This document shows positions 10,454-19,300 of a stretch of DNA of 62,020 nt, piece by piece. This DNA comes from a virus. Every line of letters starts with the position of its first letter. The stretch's first letter is position 1. Location: positions 1-62,020 of IMG/VR virus record IMGVR_UViG_3300032073_000028; one strand, written 5' to 3'. Made by a program: the position numbers and the translations under genes. The notes below the pieces were generated by a model that saw only the letters and a list, made by a program, of their open reading frames with translations, was not told the origin of the DNA and ran no database searches.

Positions 10454-11394
10454 AACCCTTTTAGTTTTTGAAAAACTACATCTTCAAATGCAGTTTTCTT
10501 TGTTTCTTTTAACTTTTCATTTACTTTAGTGAATCCCATCTCACCAGCATCTTTTCCACTTGGTAGAACATTTGTAACAGTTATACCATTATTCATAAAG
10601 TAACTTACATAATAAAGTGCTTGTTGTTGTGCATCTTCATCTAATAATATTTTTATTTCTTTTATTCCTTTTTTGTAAATAGTATCCATTAATATTTTTG
10701 GGATAAATTTACCTAGTAGGGGGATTGCGTTTCTTTTAACAGCCATGGCATCAAATACACCTTCTACTAATGTTAATGGTTCGTTCCAATTTATTTGATT
10801 TTCGAAGATTGTAACATTTTTTGAAACTGGCGGATTTTTATATTTAAACTTTTCCTCATCAAATACAGACCTCGCGATGAAGTAATTGAGTCTATTATCA
10901 GAATCATAGGAAGGAATAATAATCCTACCAGAATACATACCACCATCACAATACCCAATATTATATCTGATAATATCTTCTTTAGTAATACCTCTATTTT
11001 TAGCATACTGAAGTGATTTTTTATATATTGGATTAAATAGTCCTTTTGGTTTTTCCAATAATGATTTAAATTCACGAGGTAACCTAAGTTCTACTTTTTC
11101 TTCTTCAGTAGGTGCAGATGATATAATATAATCATCTCCATATATTTCGAAAACTTTTCGTATTCTTTTCGAATCAGTATGTAATCTTTTAAGAAGAGTT
11201 TGAATCTTCTTACCTTTTGCGTCACAAACCCAACAATGCCATTGTTGTGTGTTTAAGTTTATTTGTAGTTTCTTTTTATGATGATGACAGAATGGACAAT
11301 GGTGTGCCTGTTCATTTCCTCTTAAGGATGTACCTACCCCTAAAACATCATCTAAGATACTAATTATAACCGATTTATCTCGTTGTGAGAGCAT
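10450..11394 (-). CDS. DnaG-type DNA primase (T4 gp61-like)
   Basis: 314 residues. An N-terminal CHC2-type zinc ribbon is visible (C33-x2-C36 and C54-x2-C57, CPFCHHHKKK...WHCWVC). A Toprim core follows, with VEGVFDAMAV near residue 211 and the acidic ILLDEDAQ motif near 250. It makes the RNA primers for lagging-strand synthesis at the phage fork. At 314 residues it is close to the compact phage primases rather than cellular DnaG (about 580-650). A host-type promoter (11414-11445) lies 20 nt upstream, and the glycosyltransferase-like and Mre11-Rad50 genes follow with ATGA overlaps, making a three-gene replication/recombination operon. Confidence 0.92.
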   Translation of the reverse strand: MLSQRDKSVIISILDDVLGVGTSLRGNEQAHHCPFCHHHKKKLQINLNTQQWHCWVCDAKGKKIQTLLKRLHTDSKRIRKVFEIYGDDYIISSAPTEEEKVELRLPREFKSLLEKPKGLFNPIYKKSLQYAKNRGITKEDIIRYNIGYCDGGMYSGRIIIPSYDSDNRLNYFIARSVFDEEKFKYKNPPVSKNVTIFENQINWNEPLTLVEGVFDAMAVKRNAIPLLGKFIPKILMDTIYKKGIKEIKILLDEDAQQQALYYVSYFMNNGITVTNVLPSGKDAGEMGFTKVNEKLKETKKTAFEDVVFQKLKGL

Positions 11395-11413
11395 AATTTA
11401 TACAATATACAAA

Positions 11414-11445
11414 GCTAATATACAACAAATAATTGACAATACCAA
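11414..11445 (-). promoter_or_regulatory. Bacteroidetes-type promoter for the primase operon
   Basis: On the minus strand: TTG, 20-nt spacer, TATATTAGC, ending about 20 nt before the primase ATG. It matches nine other sites in the window with the same 20-nt spacing, and resembles the Bacteroidetes -33 TTTG / -7 TAnnTTTG pattern. Confidence 0.8.
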
Positions 11446-11446
11446 A

Positions 11447-11902
11447 TTAAATTACACTTTTTTTGTCTAAAAGTATAGAAAAATGTATTGAATACCTAAT
11501 TCCCTCTGTGACTGGTGTTATGTAATGATTATCATTTCTTCCAAAAGTGAATAAGTCTCCTATATTAGAAGATAACTTTTCTTTTTCTACCACAAACTCA
11601 CCTCCAGAGAAATCTTCGTTTAGAAGGTATCCAGCACTTAAATAGCCTGGATATGATGAGGCATCTGTATGTTCATTAAAAAAATCACCCTTTTTATATA
11701 ATAGAAGTGTAATCCAATCTGTTGGTATATAGTTTTTGTTTAACTCTTTTACTTCTTTTTTAATCATATCATTAAACCAACTAAATATTGGTGTATTGAT
11801 ATCTGTCTTTAAATGTTTTTTATGTGGAAAATTTACTGATTCAAAAATTAAATTTGATTCTTCAATTTGTTTTATTAATTTAACACAATGTTCTTTTTTC
11901 AT
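11447..11902 (-). CDS. 2OG-Fe(II) dioxygenase (prolyl-4-hydroxylase-like)
   Basis: 151 residues with the iron triad of the 2-oxoglutarate/Fe(II) oxygenase fold: H78-T-D80 in FFNEHTDAS, a distal H126 in NDNHYITPV and the 2OG-binding R136 in EGIRYS. GYLLNEDFSGGEFVV is the typical core strand. These enzymes hydroxylate protein or nucleic-acid substrates; marine phages often carry them but the substrate is usually unknown. Its start overlaps the stop of the GIY-YIG gene as TAATG. A second, unrelated-looking family member is at 54104-54682. Confidence 0.85.
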   Translation of the reverse strand: MKKEHCVKLIKQIEESNLIFESVNFPHKKHLKTDINTPIFSWFNDMIKKEVKELNKNYIPTDWITLLLYKKGDFFNEHTDASSYPGYLSAGYLLNEDFSGGEFVVEKEKLSSNIGDLFTFGRNDNHYITPVTEGIRYSIHFSILLDKKSVI

Positions 11903-12294
11903 TATTCTAAATCCTTCTTGAAAAATTTACCAAGTAAGTTATCATTTAATGATTCTTCTCTTTCTAAACAATCGTGTCTAAATTGTTCTTTTAACTCATA
12001 ATAAGTTAATGCTTTTTTGGTGAAACAAAATCTAAGTATTTGTTTATATACCTCACCCCAACCTTGTACTTCTTTATTGGATGAATTATAATTTACCCAT
12101 TTTGATTCTTTTATAACCTTTCGTTTTCTTTTGTATCCTTTTAGTGGGGGAAGTGTTCTACGAGAATATAGTGATTTTTTACCTATATAAAACTGATTAG
12201 TTTCTTTATTAGTAATTTTGTATATAAATCCTATTGACCCCTCAGGCATATCAGAAAGTTCTGTTATTACCTTGCCTTCATAATACCAAGCCAT
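11902..12294 (-). CDS. GIY-YIG-like small nuclease domain protein
   Basis: About 130 residues. The N-terminus shows a GIY-YIG-like pair, GFIYKITN and FYIGKKSL, as in Seg-type phage endonucleases and related proteins. A basic stretch (RRTLPPLKGYKRKRK) and a helical C-terminus follow. I prefer the ATG at 12294 (MAWYYEGK) over an in-frame TTG 6 nt upstream. Overlaps the sulfotransferase 3' end by 17 nt. It could be a homing endonuclease, but there is no intron or split gene next to it, so a nicking or host-DNA role is equally possible. Confidence 0.65.
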   Translation of the reverse strand: MAWYYEGKVITELSDMPEGSIGFIYKITNKETNQFYIGKKSLYSRRTLPPLKGYKRKRKVIKESKWVNYNSSNKEVQGWGEVYKQILRFCFTKKALTYYELKEQFRHDCLEREESLNDNLLGKFFKKDLE

Positions 12295-12841
12295 AGTCAA
12301 AATTTTTAAAATCCTTTCTGTATTTATTTCTTACGAACTGTACAACTTTAGGATTTGTGTAACATCTATTTTTGTAATAATCATACATATCCATTTGTGG
12401 GAATGTATTCCTTATACTATTTTGATTTAACAGAGGTATGCTTTTTAAATCAATATCTATTTTACTTCCGATTTGTTTTAAATCTTCTTGTAAGGTTTCA
12501 TACTTACCTATATAATCTATTCTATCTAACTTTCCATTATACTCTAACCAATCTGTTTGAGTATCAAAAAAGTAATCCCATTTTTCGTGGGTATCTATAA
12601 ACTCTTCAATTGGTATTTTACCATTTTCTCTAATATGAGAATAATACAATGAGGCAAAACGAGTAAATGGATTTCTTACAAATCCAAAAACATATTTACC
12701 TAATAAGTTTCTTTGTGAGTTTAATTTACCATGTGTTGCTAGATGCTCACAATTATGAGTTTCTAAAACATTTGAAATTGATGTACCTGCTGTCTTTGGT
12801 ACATGAACATATAACCAGTGGTTTGATAAAAGTAAAGCCAA
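12278..12841 (-). CDS. Sulfotransferase (Sulfotransfer_2-like), TTG start
   Basis: 187 residues with both PAPS-binding motifs of sulfotransferases: the 5'-phosphosulfate loop VPKTAGTS (14-21) and the 3'-phosphate motif VRNPFTRFAS (55-64). These enzymes move sulfate from PAPS to a carbohydrate, lipid or protein. The frame has no ATG near the motif: a TAG stop of the preceding small gene lies in the same frame, followed by TAT then TTG, so TTG at 12841 is the likely start. Probably coupled to the 59-residue gene upstream. In a phage it may decorate virion or host surface sugars; the acceptor is unknown. Confidence 0.8.
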   Translation of the reverse strand: MALLLSNHWLYVHVPKTAGTSISNVLETHNCEHLATHGKLNSQRNLLGKYVFGFVRNPFTRFASLYYSHIRENGKIPIEEFIDTHEKWDYFFDTQTDWLEYNGKLDRIDYIGKYETLQEDLKQIGSKIDIDLKSIPLLNQNSIRNTFPQMDMYDYYKNRCYTNPKVVQFVRNKYRKDFKNFDYGLVL

Positions 12842-12844
12842 ATA

Positions 12845-13024
12845 CTATCTTTTTACTGAATCTGAGTATTTGCTTAGGTCTACTTTACCACCTCTAGCTT
12901 TTTCTAAGTTTGAAGGTTTTCTTAAATCTTTACCACCATCTAAGTCAATAGGAGTTTTATCTGCTCCTTTGTTTGGTAGTTTAGAGTGGTCTGAACCTTT
13001 GTATAAATCTTCTATTGATGCCAT
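12845..13024 (-). CDS. Small charged hypothetical protein (59 aa)
   Basis: MASIEDLYKGSDHSKL..., hydrophilic and Lys/Asp-rich, no membrane segment. It ends in TAG, one codon before the TTG start of the sulfotransferase in the same frame, and starts 1 nt after the stop of the next upstream small gene. Family not recognised; its position just downstream of the tail-appendage block could mean a small virion or chaperone protein. Confidence 0.6.
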   Translation of the reverse strand: MASIEDLYKGSDHSKLPNKGADKTPIDLDGGKDLRKPSNLEKARGGKVDLSKYSDSVKR

Positions 13025-13025
13025 T

Positions 13026-13205
13026 TTATTCTTCTATTATTTCTTTTACTACTCTTGCTTCAGCATTTTCTTTGATGTAGTCTTGTTCCCATATACCTTC
13101 ATCATACATGAAGAATGGGCCTTCACCTTGTTCTGCAATCCATGCGTGTCCGTCATCGACTGTTTCTAATACTTCTTGTTTGTTGTTTAATACTTGATGT
13201 GCCAT
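13026..13205 (-). CDS. Small acidic hypothetical protein (59 aa)
   Basis: MAHQVLNNKQEVLETVDDGHAW..., acidic, with a central aromatic GEGPFFMYDEGIWEQDY stretch. It starts 4 nt after the stop of the 385-residue tail protein and is followed after 1 nt by the next small gene. Tight spacing supports translation. No family recognised. Confidence 0.6.
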   Translation of the reverse strand: MAHQVLNNKQEVLETVDDGHAWIAEQGEGPFFMYDEGIWEQDYIKENAEARVVKEIIEE

Positions 13206-13209
13206 AATA

Positions 13210-14367
13210 TTATGTGTCTATTTTTATTAAAAAATTAATTGGATAATCAGGTAGTATCTTTACTGGTCTTGCAACTTTTGCAATTGCCAGTAACTCCGAA
13301 TTATCATTATATAACCCTATGGATGTTACATAGGTTGTCAGATATGAGCCAGTTGGGTCTAAAGAACTACTTGAATCATAATCATCGAAACTACCTGTTG
13401 CGTTTCCATAGCTACTATAAATATAGGATTTTTTTCTTGGAGTAAAATCTTTTATCGTTTCAACATAAGGATTACCCTTTTCATCTGTCATCGTGTGTTC
13501 AAAAGATGAAGTTGTTATATTAAAATAATCAACTGCAGATGGGTTTGTTGAAGTTGTAAATTCTCCTGCCTCTACGCTTACAAGAACCTCTAATTCTGAT
13601 ATTGTTGTTGTTGATTTAAATGATAAATCAAAGTTTTGTAATAAATCTGGGTTTGTGCCAGTATCTAATACCAAATCACCACTTTGTTGAAATAGTTGTC
13701 CATATGATACTGATGTTCCTTCTATTTGGTTTAATATTGTAAGTGGAGATGAAAATGCCAATTTACCAGTTTGGGTATCGATTGTTACTAATGTTGGGTT
13801 TGGTGATTCTAATGTACCTTCATATGATACTTCTGTTTCACCAGTTTGAAAATCAACTGATTCTATTAATAATTCCGAACTTGCACTATCTGCTAAAGTA
13901 ACAATACCAGTTGAGAAATCATAAGAATTAAATAAATATTCTGGATTAGTGTTTGTAATTTGACTTGAACCTTCGGTATCAACAATGGTTAATCCACTAC
14001 CACTATCTACTAATTCGAATGAACCAGGTAATACACCTTCTCCTTTTATACATTGTGAAAAGGAAAGAACACTCATTGTATCAGGTGCTTCAAAAATATA
14101 CTTTTGGTCTTTTGTAAAACCACCTGCTGTTTGGAATAATGATGCCGATGGATGATAATATCTTGCCTTTGTTGAATTATACAATCCATTAATAGAAAAC
14201 CCAGCAAAACTACCAGATGCACCAACCTTTGGGTCGGTATCTACATCATATGTACCGTCTACATTATATACTTTAAATACGGTGACATCGTCTTGTGTCA
14301 AGTTAACTGTTTTGTTAACTTGGAATGTTCTCCTAGTGACTTGGTCTTGTGGTATCTTTTTAAACAT
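13210..14367 (-). CDS. Tail-appendage structural protein, paralogue C-terminus
   Basis: 385 residues, Ser/Thr/Asn/Gly-rich and beta-strand-rich, typical of a virion appendage protein. Its C-terminus (TSIGLYNDNSELLAIAKVAR...INFLIKIDT) closely matches that of the adjacent 397-residue protein (TSVGLYNDSSELLAVAKTSQ...VLIKVKLDF), so both share a C-terminal domain. It has its own unit: a terminator at 14397-14421 and an ATATTTATA motif at 14380-14388 lie just upstream, with an AAGGAA ribosome-binding site before ATG 14367. Exact position in the virion unknown. Confidence 0.7.
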   Translation of the reverse strand: MFKKIPQDQVTRRTFQVNKTVNLTQDDVTVFKVYNVDGTYDVDTDPKVGASGSFAGFSINGLYNSTKARYYHPSASLFQTAGGFTKDQKYIFEAPDTMSVLSFSQCIKGEGVLPGSFELVDSGSGLTIVDTEGSSQITNTNPEYLFNSYDFSTGIVTLADSASSELLIESVDFQTGETEVSYEGTLESPNPTLVTIDTQTGKLAFSSPLTILNQIEGTSVSYGQLFQQSGDLVLDTGTNPDLLQNFDLSFKSTTTISELEVLVSVEAGEFTTSTNPSAVDYFNITTSSFEHTMTDEKGNPYVETIKDFTPRKKSYIYSSYGNATGSFDDYDSSSSLDPTGSYLTTYVTSIGLYNDNSELLAIAKVARPVKILPDYPINFLIKIDT

Positions 14368-14379
14368 AATATTCCTTTA

Positions 14380-14388
14380 TATAAATAT
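14380..14388 (-). promoter_or_regulatory. Candidate late promoter motif ATATTTATA
   Basis: It lies between the terminator at 14397-14421 and the ATG at 14367, exactly where a new transcription unit should start. Late-promoter role is inferred. Confidence 0.5.
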
Positions 14389-14396
14389 ACTGAAAT

Positions 14397-14421
14397 AAAA
14401 AACCCCACTCTTGGTGGGGTT
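14397..14421 (-). terminator. Intrinsic terminator after the 397-aa tail protein
   Basis: On the minus strand an 8-bp stem AACCCCAC/GTGGGGTT with a 5-nt loop is followed by TTTTTTATTT. It follows the stop of the 14443-15636 gene by about 20 nt. Confidence 0.85.
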
Positions 14422-14442
14422 AGTAGTTTGAGAAGTTACTTT

Positions 14443-15636
14443 TTAGAAATCAAGTTTAACTTTGATTAGTACTTCTTTATCGAATGATTTTGCTATTGGT
14501 TGAGATGTTTTTGCAACAGCCAATAATTCTGATGAATCGTTATATAACCCTACTGAAGTAATAAATACTTTAGGGTCTTTCTTAAATGCCTCATATCTAA
14601 GTGAGTTATCAGAACCACTTATGAATGTTGGATTGTTAGAGTAGTTATATTCTCTATTTGTTGCTCTAACAAAGTAATGTGATGTAGATACATTTTCAGT
14701 TCTTCTTGCCTCAAAATCTCCACCATTTACTATTGCATCATATAATTTTCCATGATTTTCGTATTCTGCATTTACTGCCAAGTTTGGTTCAACACCAATT
14801 GATGCAGATATTGCAGTTGGATTAAGAATAAGTAATCCTTGGTCTGGATAAAACTTACCATATCCTTGTCCATTTGAAGCAGTTGTTGCATATACTGTTG
14901 CAGCTGAATCAGTTCCTAAGTTAAGTGAACCACTTACTACATCAAATACTCTACCAGCTTTTCCAACTTTATCTGAGAATTTCTTTCCACTATTATCGAT
15001 AAGTGTTGTAACAAATGGTGCATGAGAACCACTAATCTTCAATGACCAGTTACCTGGGTCCATTGATTCTTTATATCTTGCTCTTGCAATGTTTACAACA
15101 TAAATATCTGGAATATCTACTGTATCTGTACCATCTGTACCTAATACTGTAAATAATGTATCTGTTTGGTCAAGTAGTACACTTCTATATTGATTATAAG
15201 TAGCTTTTGAATTAAGTTTTGCGTCATCACTATTTGCTAAAGAAATAGAACCACTTCCACTTACATGTCCATATGCCACTGCGAACTGTGTAGAGGATGT
15301 TGCTGCTGAATTATGAACATTATAGTAATAATCTCCACTTGCTGCTAATGTTTGTGCTGATGATGTAAAGAATGTTGTTAATGAACCAGTATCTCCAGTC
15401 CAAAGACCAGTTGTTACTACTTCTATCTTACCCGTTACTGTATCGAATTCTCCAAATTTCTTGAAGATACCATTATTGATGTTTCCTCCTGCAGTAGATA
15501 TTTTATCACCGCCTTGAAGATACTCATTCAAAATATTTACTAACTGTTCCGATTGTACGGCTCCAGTCGAACCATTCAAATATGATTGAATAGCCGATGT
15601 TAGATTTCTTCCGTCTTGTCCTGTTATTTGTGGCAT
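14443..15636 (-). CDS. Tail-appendage structural protein
   Basis: 397 residues. N-terminus MPQITGQDGRNLTSAIQSYL is helical; the rest is Ser/Thr/Gly-rich beta structure. The C-terminal TSVGLYNDSSELLAVAK motif is shared with the downstream 385-residue protein. An AAGGAAAA ribosome-binding site precedes the ATG, and a strong terminator follows, so this is the last gene of the large baseplate transcript. Related proteins occur beside baseplate genes in marine T4-like phages, from general knowledge; the function is not assigned. Confidence 0.7.
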   Translation of the reverse strand: MPQITGQDGRNLTSAIQSYLNGSTGAVQSEQLVNILNEYLQGGDKISTAGGNINNGIFKKFGEFDTVTGKIEVVTTGLWTGDTGSLTTFFTSSAQTLAASGDYYYNVHNSAATSSTQFAVAYGHVSGSGSISLANSDDAKLNSKATYNQYRSVLLDQTDTLFTVLGTDGTDTVDIPDIYVVNIARARYKESMDPGNWSLKISGSHAPFVTTLIDNSGKKFSDKVGKAGRVFDVVSGSLNLGTDSAATVYATTASNGQGYGKFYPDQGLLILNPTAISASIGVEPNLAVNAEYENHGKLYDAIVNGGDFEARRTENVSTSHYFVRATNREYNYSNNPTFISGSDNSLRYEAFKKDPKVFITSVGLYNDSSELLAVAKTSQPIAKSFDKEVLIKVKLDF

Positions 15637-15654
15637 ATCTTATTATTTTCCTTT

Positions 15655-16278
15655 TTAAGCTACATATGTTACTGTTACAGGTATGGTTTGTGAACCACCA
15701 GTTTCATTACCATATACTGTAATTGTTGTTTGTATTGTTGATGTAAGGTTAGGATTTGGTATAAACTTAAATGTTCTACCAGTAACTACAGCTGCTGTTG
15801 TTGTAACTTCATCTCCTAAAAATATTGGAGCAGTTCCAGTTGCAGTTGTTGTACCACTACCTATAATACTACCAGCCTCTTTGTTTGCCAATACAACAGT
15901 ATAACCTGCTGAAGTGTTTCCACTTGGTGAAGTAGTTGGTGTTAATGCAACTTCTCCCTCATCTTGACTAACAGAAATGTTAGGTACACCAAAAGAAACT
16001 TTTGGAATACGAGTTGTATTCTTTGGTAATGTTACCAATTTATATCTCATTACTTGAGTTTCATCTGGTGATGCCTCAAGTACTGGTATTGCCTTTATTG
16101 CTGAATCATAGAATGCTGAACCCTTTGGGTGAGCCGGTTCGTATAAACCATAATCTATCTCATCATCAGCTAAGGCGAATTGTGTGATGTTCAATCCTTG
16201 ACCGGCAGCTAATTTCTCTCTACCTTTCTTTGTTAAGATTGCATCTACTGTTATTGAAGTGTTATCTAAATAAGCCAT
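15655..16278 (-). CDS. Conserved virion structural protein
   Basis: 207 residues. The N-terminus ITVDAILTKKGREKLAAG followed by FALADDEIDYGLYEP is a signature of a protein conserved among marine T4-like phages, where it lies close to baseplate genes. The C-terminal half is an Ig-like, Thr/Gly-rich beta region. A strong AAGGA ribosome-binding site precedes ATG 16278 and an ATATTTATA motif lies 28 nt upstream. The exact role is unknown; a tail or collar appendage component is likely. Confidence 0.7.
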   Translation of the reverse strand: MAYLDNTSITVDAILTKKGREKLAAGQGLNITQFALADDEIDYGLYEPAHPKGSAFYDSAIKAIPVLEASPDETQVMRYKLVTLPKNTTRIPKVSFGVPNISVSQDEGEVALTPTTSPSGNTSAGYTVVLANKEAGSIIGSGTTTATGTAPIFLGDEVTTTAAVVTGRTFKFIPNPNLTSTIQTTITVYGNETGGSQTIPVTVTYVA

Positions 16279-16305
16279 AGTTTGTTTTCCTTTTACCTTT
16301 CAGTA

Positions 16306-16314
16306 TATAAATAT
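16306..16314 (-). promoter_or_regulatory. Candidate late promoter motif ATATTTATA
   Basis: In the 57-nt gap between the 2,190-residue protein and the 207-residue structural gene, 28 nt before the latter's ATG. Confidence 0.45.
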
Positions 16315-16335
16315 AACAATTTTTAAAAATAAATA

Positions 16336-19300
16336 TTATTCAACATCTAATATCGGTTCTCCACTACCTCTTCCACTATCTGAAACTTTCAATGTGTTAG
16401 GATTAGTAACAAAAGTTTCGAATGCAGGACCACCATCAATTGTGGTTGCCTGAGTTTGTTTACACCCATTGAAGTATGAGTTTTCTAAACCTGTCGAGGT
16501 ATCCTTAGTATAAATATAATGTGAACCAAGATTACCATCAACTGGTTGTACTGTTACAATATCTCCTCCAACGGCTGGAGCCGAACCAGATATAGATACA
16601 TATGTTAAAATCTTTTTTTGACTAGTTACTGCAGTGTCTGTTGTTCCACTTGTTTGGTCAGAACTATTATTTAATATTGGGAATGTATCTGTTACATTCT
16701 TAGTTATCATATAATATTTTCTTCTTTCTTTATCTCTACCATTTGGTGTTAAGAAGGTTACAATAGAGTGTCCATTCTTTGCAGTTATACCATATCCTTC
16801 GTTATAATAATCTCCATTATCATCTGCAGGTATTGTTTCAAACATATCCCTTACATATTGTCCTGTTGCAGAACCAGTTGCTGTTGCAGGTATATTGAAT
16901 ATTAAAGAACCTTCGTTATTGTTATTAGATAGTATAGTTGTAGAAACTGGTGTTGCTCTATTTGAACCAGTCACTAATCCTTCAACAGATAAATGAGATG
17001 CACCTATTTGGTCTACAAAATCATAATCCATTGTAGTTTCATAAACTGTATGAGAACCACTTATGTTATCTATAATAGAATAATCCAATGTAGTTTCATA
17101 ATAATCTTCCGAACCACCGAAATCTGGTGTGAATACTGAAGATGTTAATACTGCAGTAATTGGTTCTGTACTTGATGATATAGATATAATTGAGTTTTTA
17201 GATATATCTTCTGTACCAACTAATTCTTCAAATATAATTCCACTAGGTCTTTTTCTTTGTTGTTTATTTCTTTCAAGTAAATGAGGTTCAATTAATAATC
17301 CAGTTGTTGTTTTTGACCTACCAGGTAATAAAGTTCCTATAGCATCAAATAGTGTGTTATCTATATATTTTACTAAATTATAGAATCCATCATAGTTTAT
17401 TGTATATTTCTTAAAGAACTTTCTTCTGAAAGCTTTTAGTTCATTATAATCCTCATCGTAGTATGAACATGGGTCTCCAATAAAATCATCGATTTTAAAT
17501 GTACCACCTAATGCTTTAGTAATATCTCTATTAATATTATTTGTTGGAGATATGAATATACCTATTCTATCAGAATCAGTAGCTTGATTCTTTAATCCAG
17601 ATTTAGTTGCTCTTGCAAATGGTGATAGTTCTGAATCAACATTTTGTGTTGTTAACCTAACTTTATCTGCTGCTGCAAGTCCTGTTGCTGGTACAACTCT
17701 TGTTCTTTCAACTGTTTTCTTTTCAAATGAACCAAATGGATAAGTACTACTTGTTATGAATCCACTCATGGAAACAAACTGTTCACCATATAAAGTATCT
17801 GCACTTGGAGCAGTATTTTGATATGAACCACTTGGTGAGAATGAAGATGATTCTGCTATGTTTTCTGCTTTCTCAAAATCTAATCTTATAAATAAATCTT
17901 CAGTTGAAGAAGAAATTGAGTTACCATTGTACATATCAGGTGCCAAGACATGCTCATCAAATATAGATTCTGATAAAGCAGTTCTCCATAGTTTAATGTT
18001 ATCTATTGATGCACTAAACCCTCCAAACACTATTTCAGAACCACTTTCCCAACCAGATTCTCCATATGCAACTTGTACCGATGCTGATACTTGTGCTCTA
18101 ATTCTTTCTTGGAATGGTTCTTTTGCAAAAATATCAAATACCTCATTTACTGAACCTGAACTATAAGTTCTTCTTATCATGAAAGTATTTATAGTATCAC
18201 TAAAGAACGGCAATGAATTTGTTTCAATTGATTCTGCAATACCACTACCACTTATATGAAATTTAAATTTAGCAAGTGAACCAGTATCGTGTATAAGTTC
18301 AAGATACATTTGGTCATTTCTGAATATTACTGCATCTTCTTTTTCTTCTGTTTGTACAGAGAATTCTATTGTATGTGGATAACTAGAACCAGAATGCCAT
18401 GGAATTGTTACAAATGAATTTGAATTTGTTTTTAAACCAAAAGTATCTACTGTCTCAGTATATTGAGTTGGTTGAGATATATTAGTTGGAGGTGGTCCAC
18501 CAAATTCTTGTATTCTTAAAATACCCTCACTTATACCATAAGTTGATAGAATTGCTTTTAATCCTCTTGATGTACCTTTTGATTTGTAGATATAAGGTAG
18601 ATTATTTAATATTCTTCTCCATATCTGATTTTGTCTTTGTTTACCAGTCATTATAGAACTTGTTGTTCCATCTGTTCTTGCCTGGTTTTGATTGTTGTAT
18701 TGTCCTAATGCAAATTCCCATAAAGGTGCAGTATCCATTGTGGATTTAGGTTGATACCCAAATGAACGCAACATTTCTCTAACTAACTCATCAGATACAC
18801 CATTGTTTAATTTTTTATGTTCTAATTTTCTAGCTCTATTTATATTTTCAGTATATGCCCACAATATATCAAAGTGGTGTCCTATCATATCTAAGAATAA
18901 AATAAAATCAGCATTTTCTTTATCATCTTTAACAAACTGAGGTATATTGTTTGGTAAATAGTTTGGATTGTAGTAATCGTATTTACTTCCACTAATACCA
19001 GTTACATCATACCAATTTATTGCATCACTACTACCAGTACTTAATAATATACCATTAGAATTTTTTGGATAAGAAAGAGAACCAGTATCTGTATATAAGA
19101 ATTCTTCAAATCCATCAAATCCTGCAATTATTTCATTTATTTTTCTTATTTGTCTTTCTTTTTCAGCAACTACTGTTAATGAAGTTGATGCGTTATCTGA
19201 AGTTTCTAACGAAGCAGAAACATTGTTATAGTTTTCAATTGAAGATACTTTGTACCAAAAGTTTTTTATTCTTTCTTCTCCTGAACCAAAGTGACTGAAT

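Noticed and set aside
10791-11075. 94-codon minus-strand frame inside the primase gene
   Set aside because: Out-of-frame shadow within a well-supported primase.
12845-12847. Genome-wide TAG recoding (as in some Bacteroidetes megaphages)
   Set aside because: TAG ends several genes cleanly (for example 42925-43104 and 56992-57117, and TAG TAA after the carbamoyltransferase), so TAG is a normal stop here.
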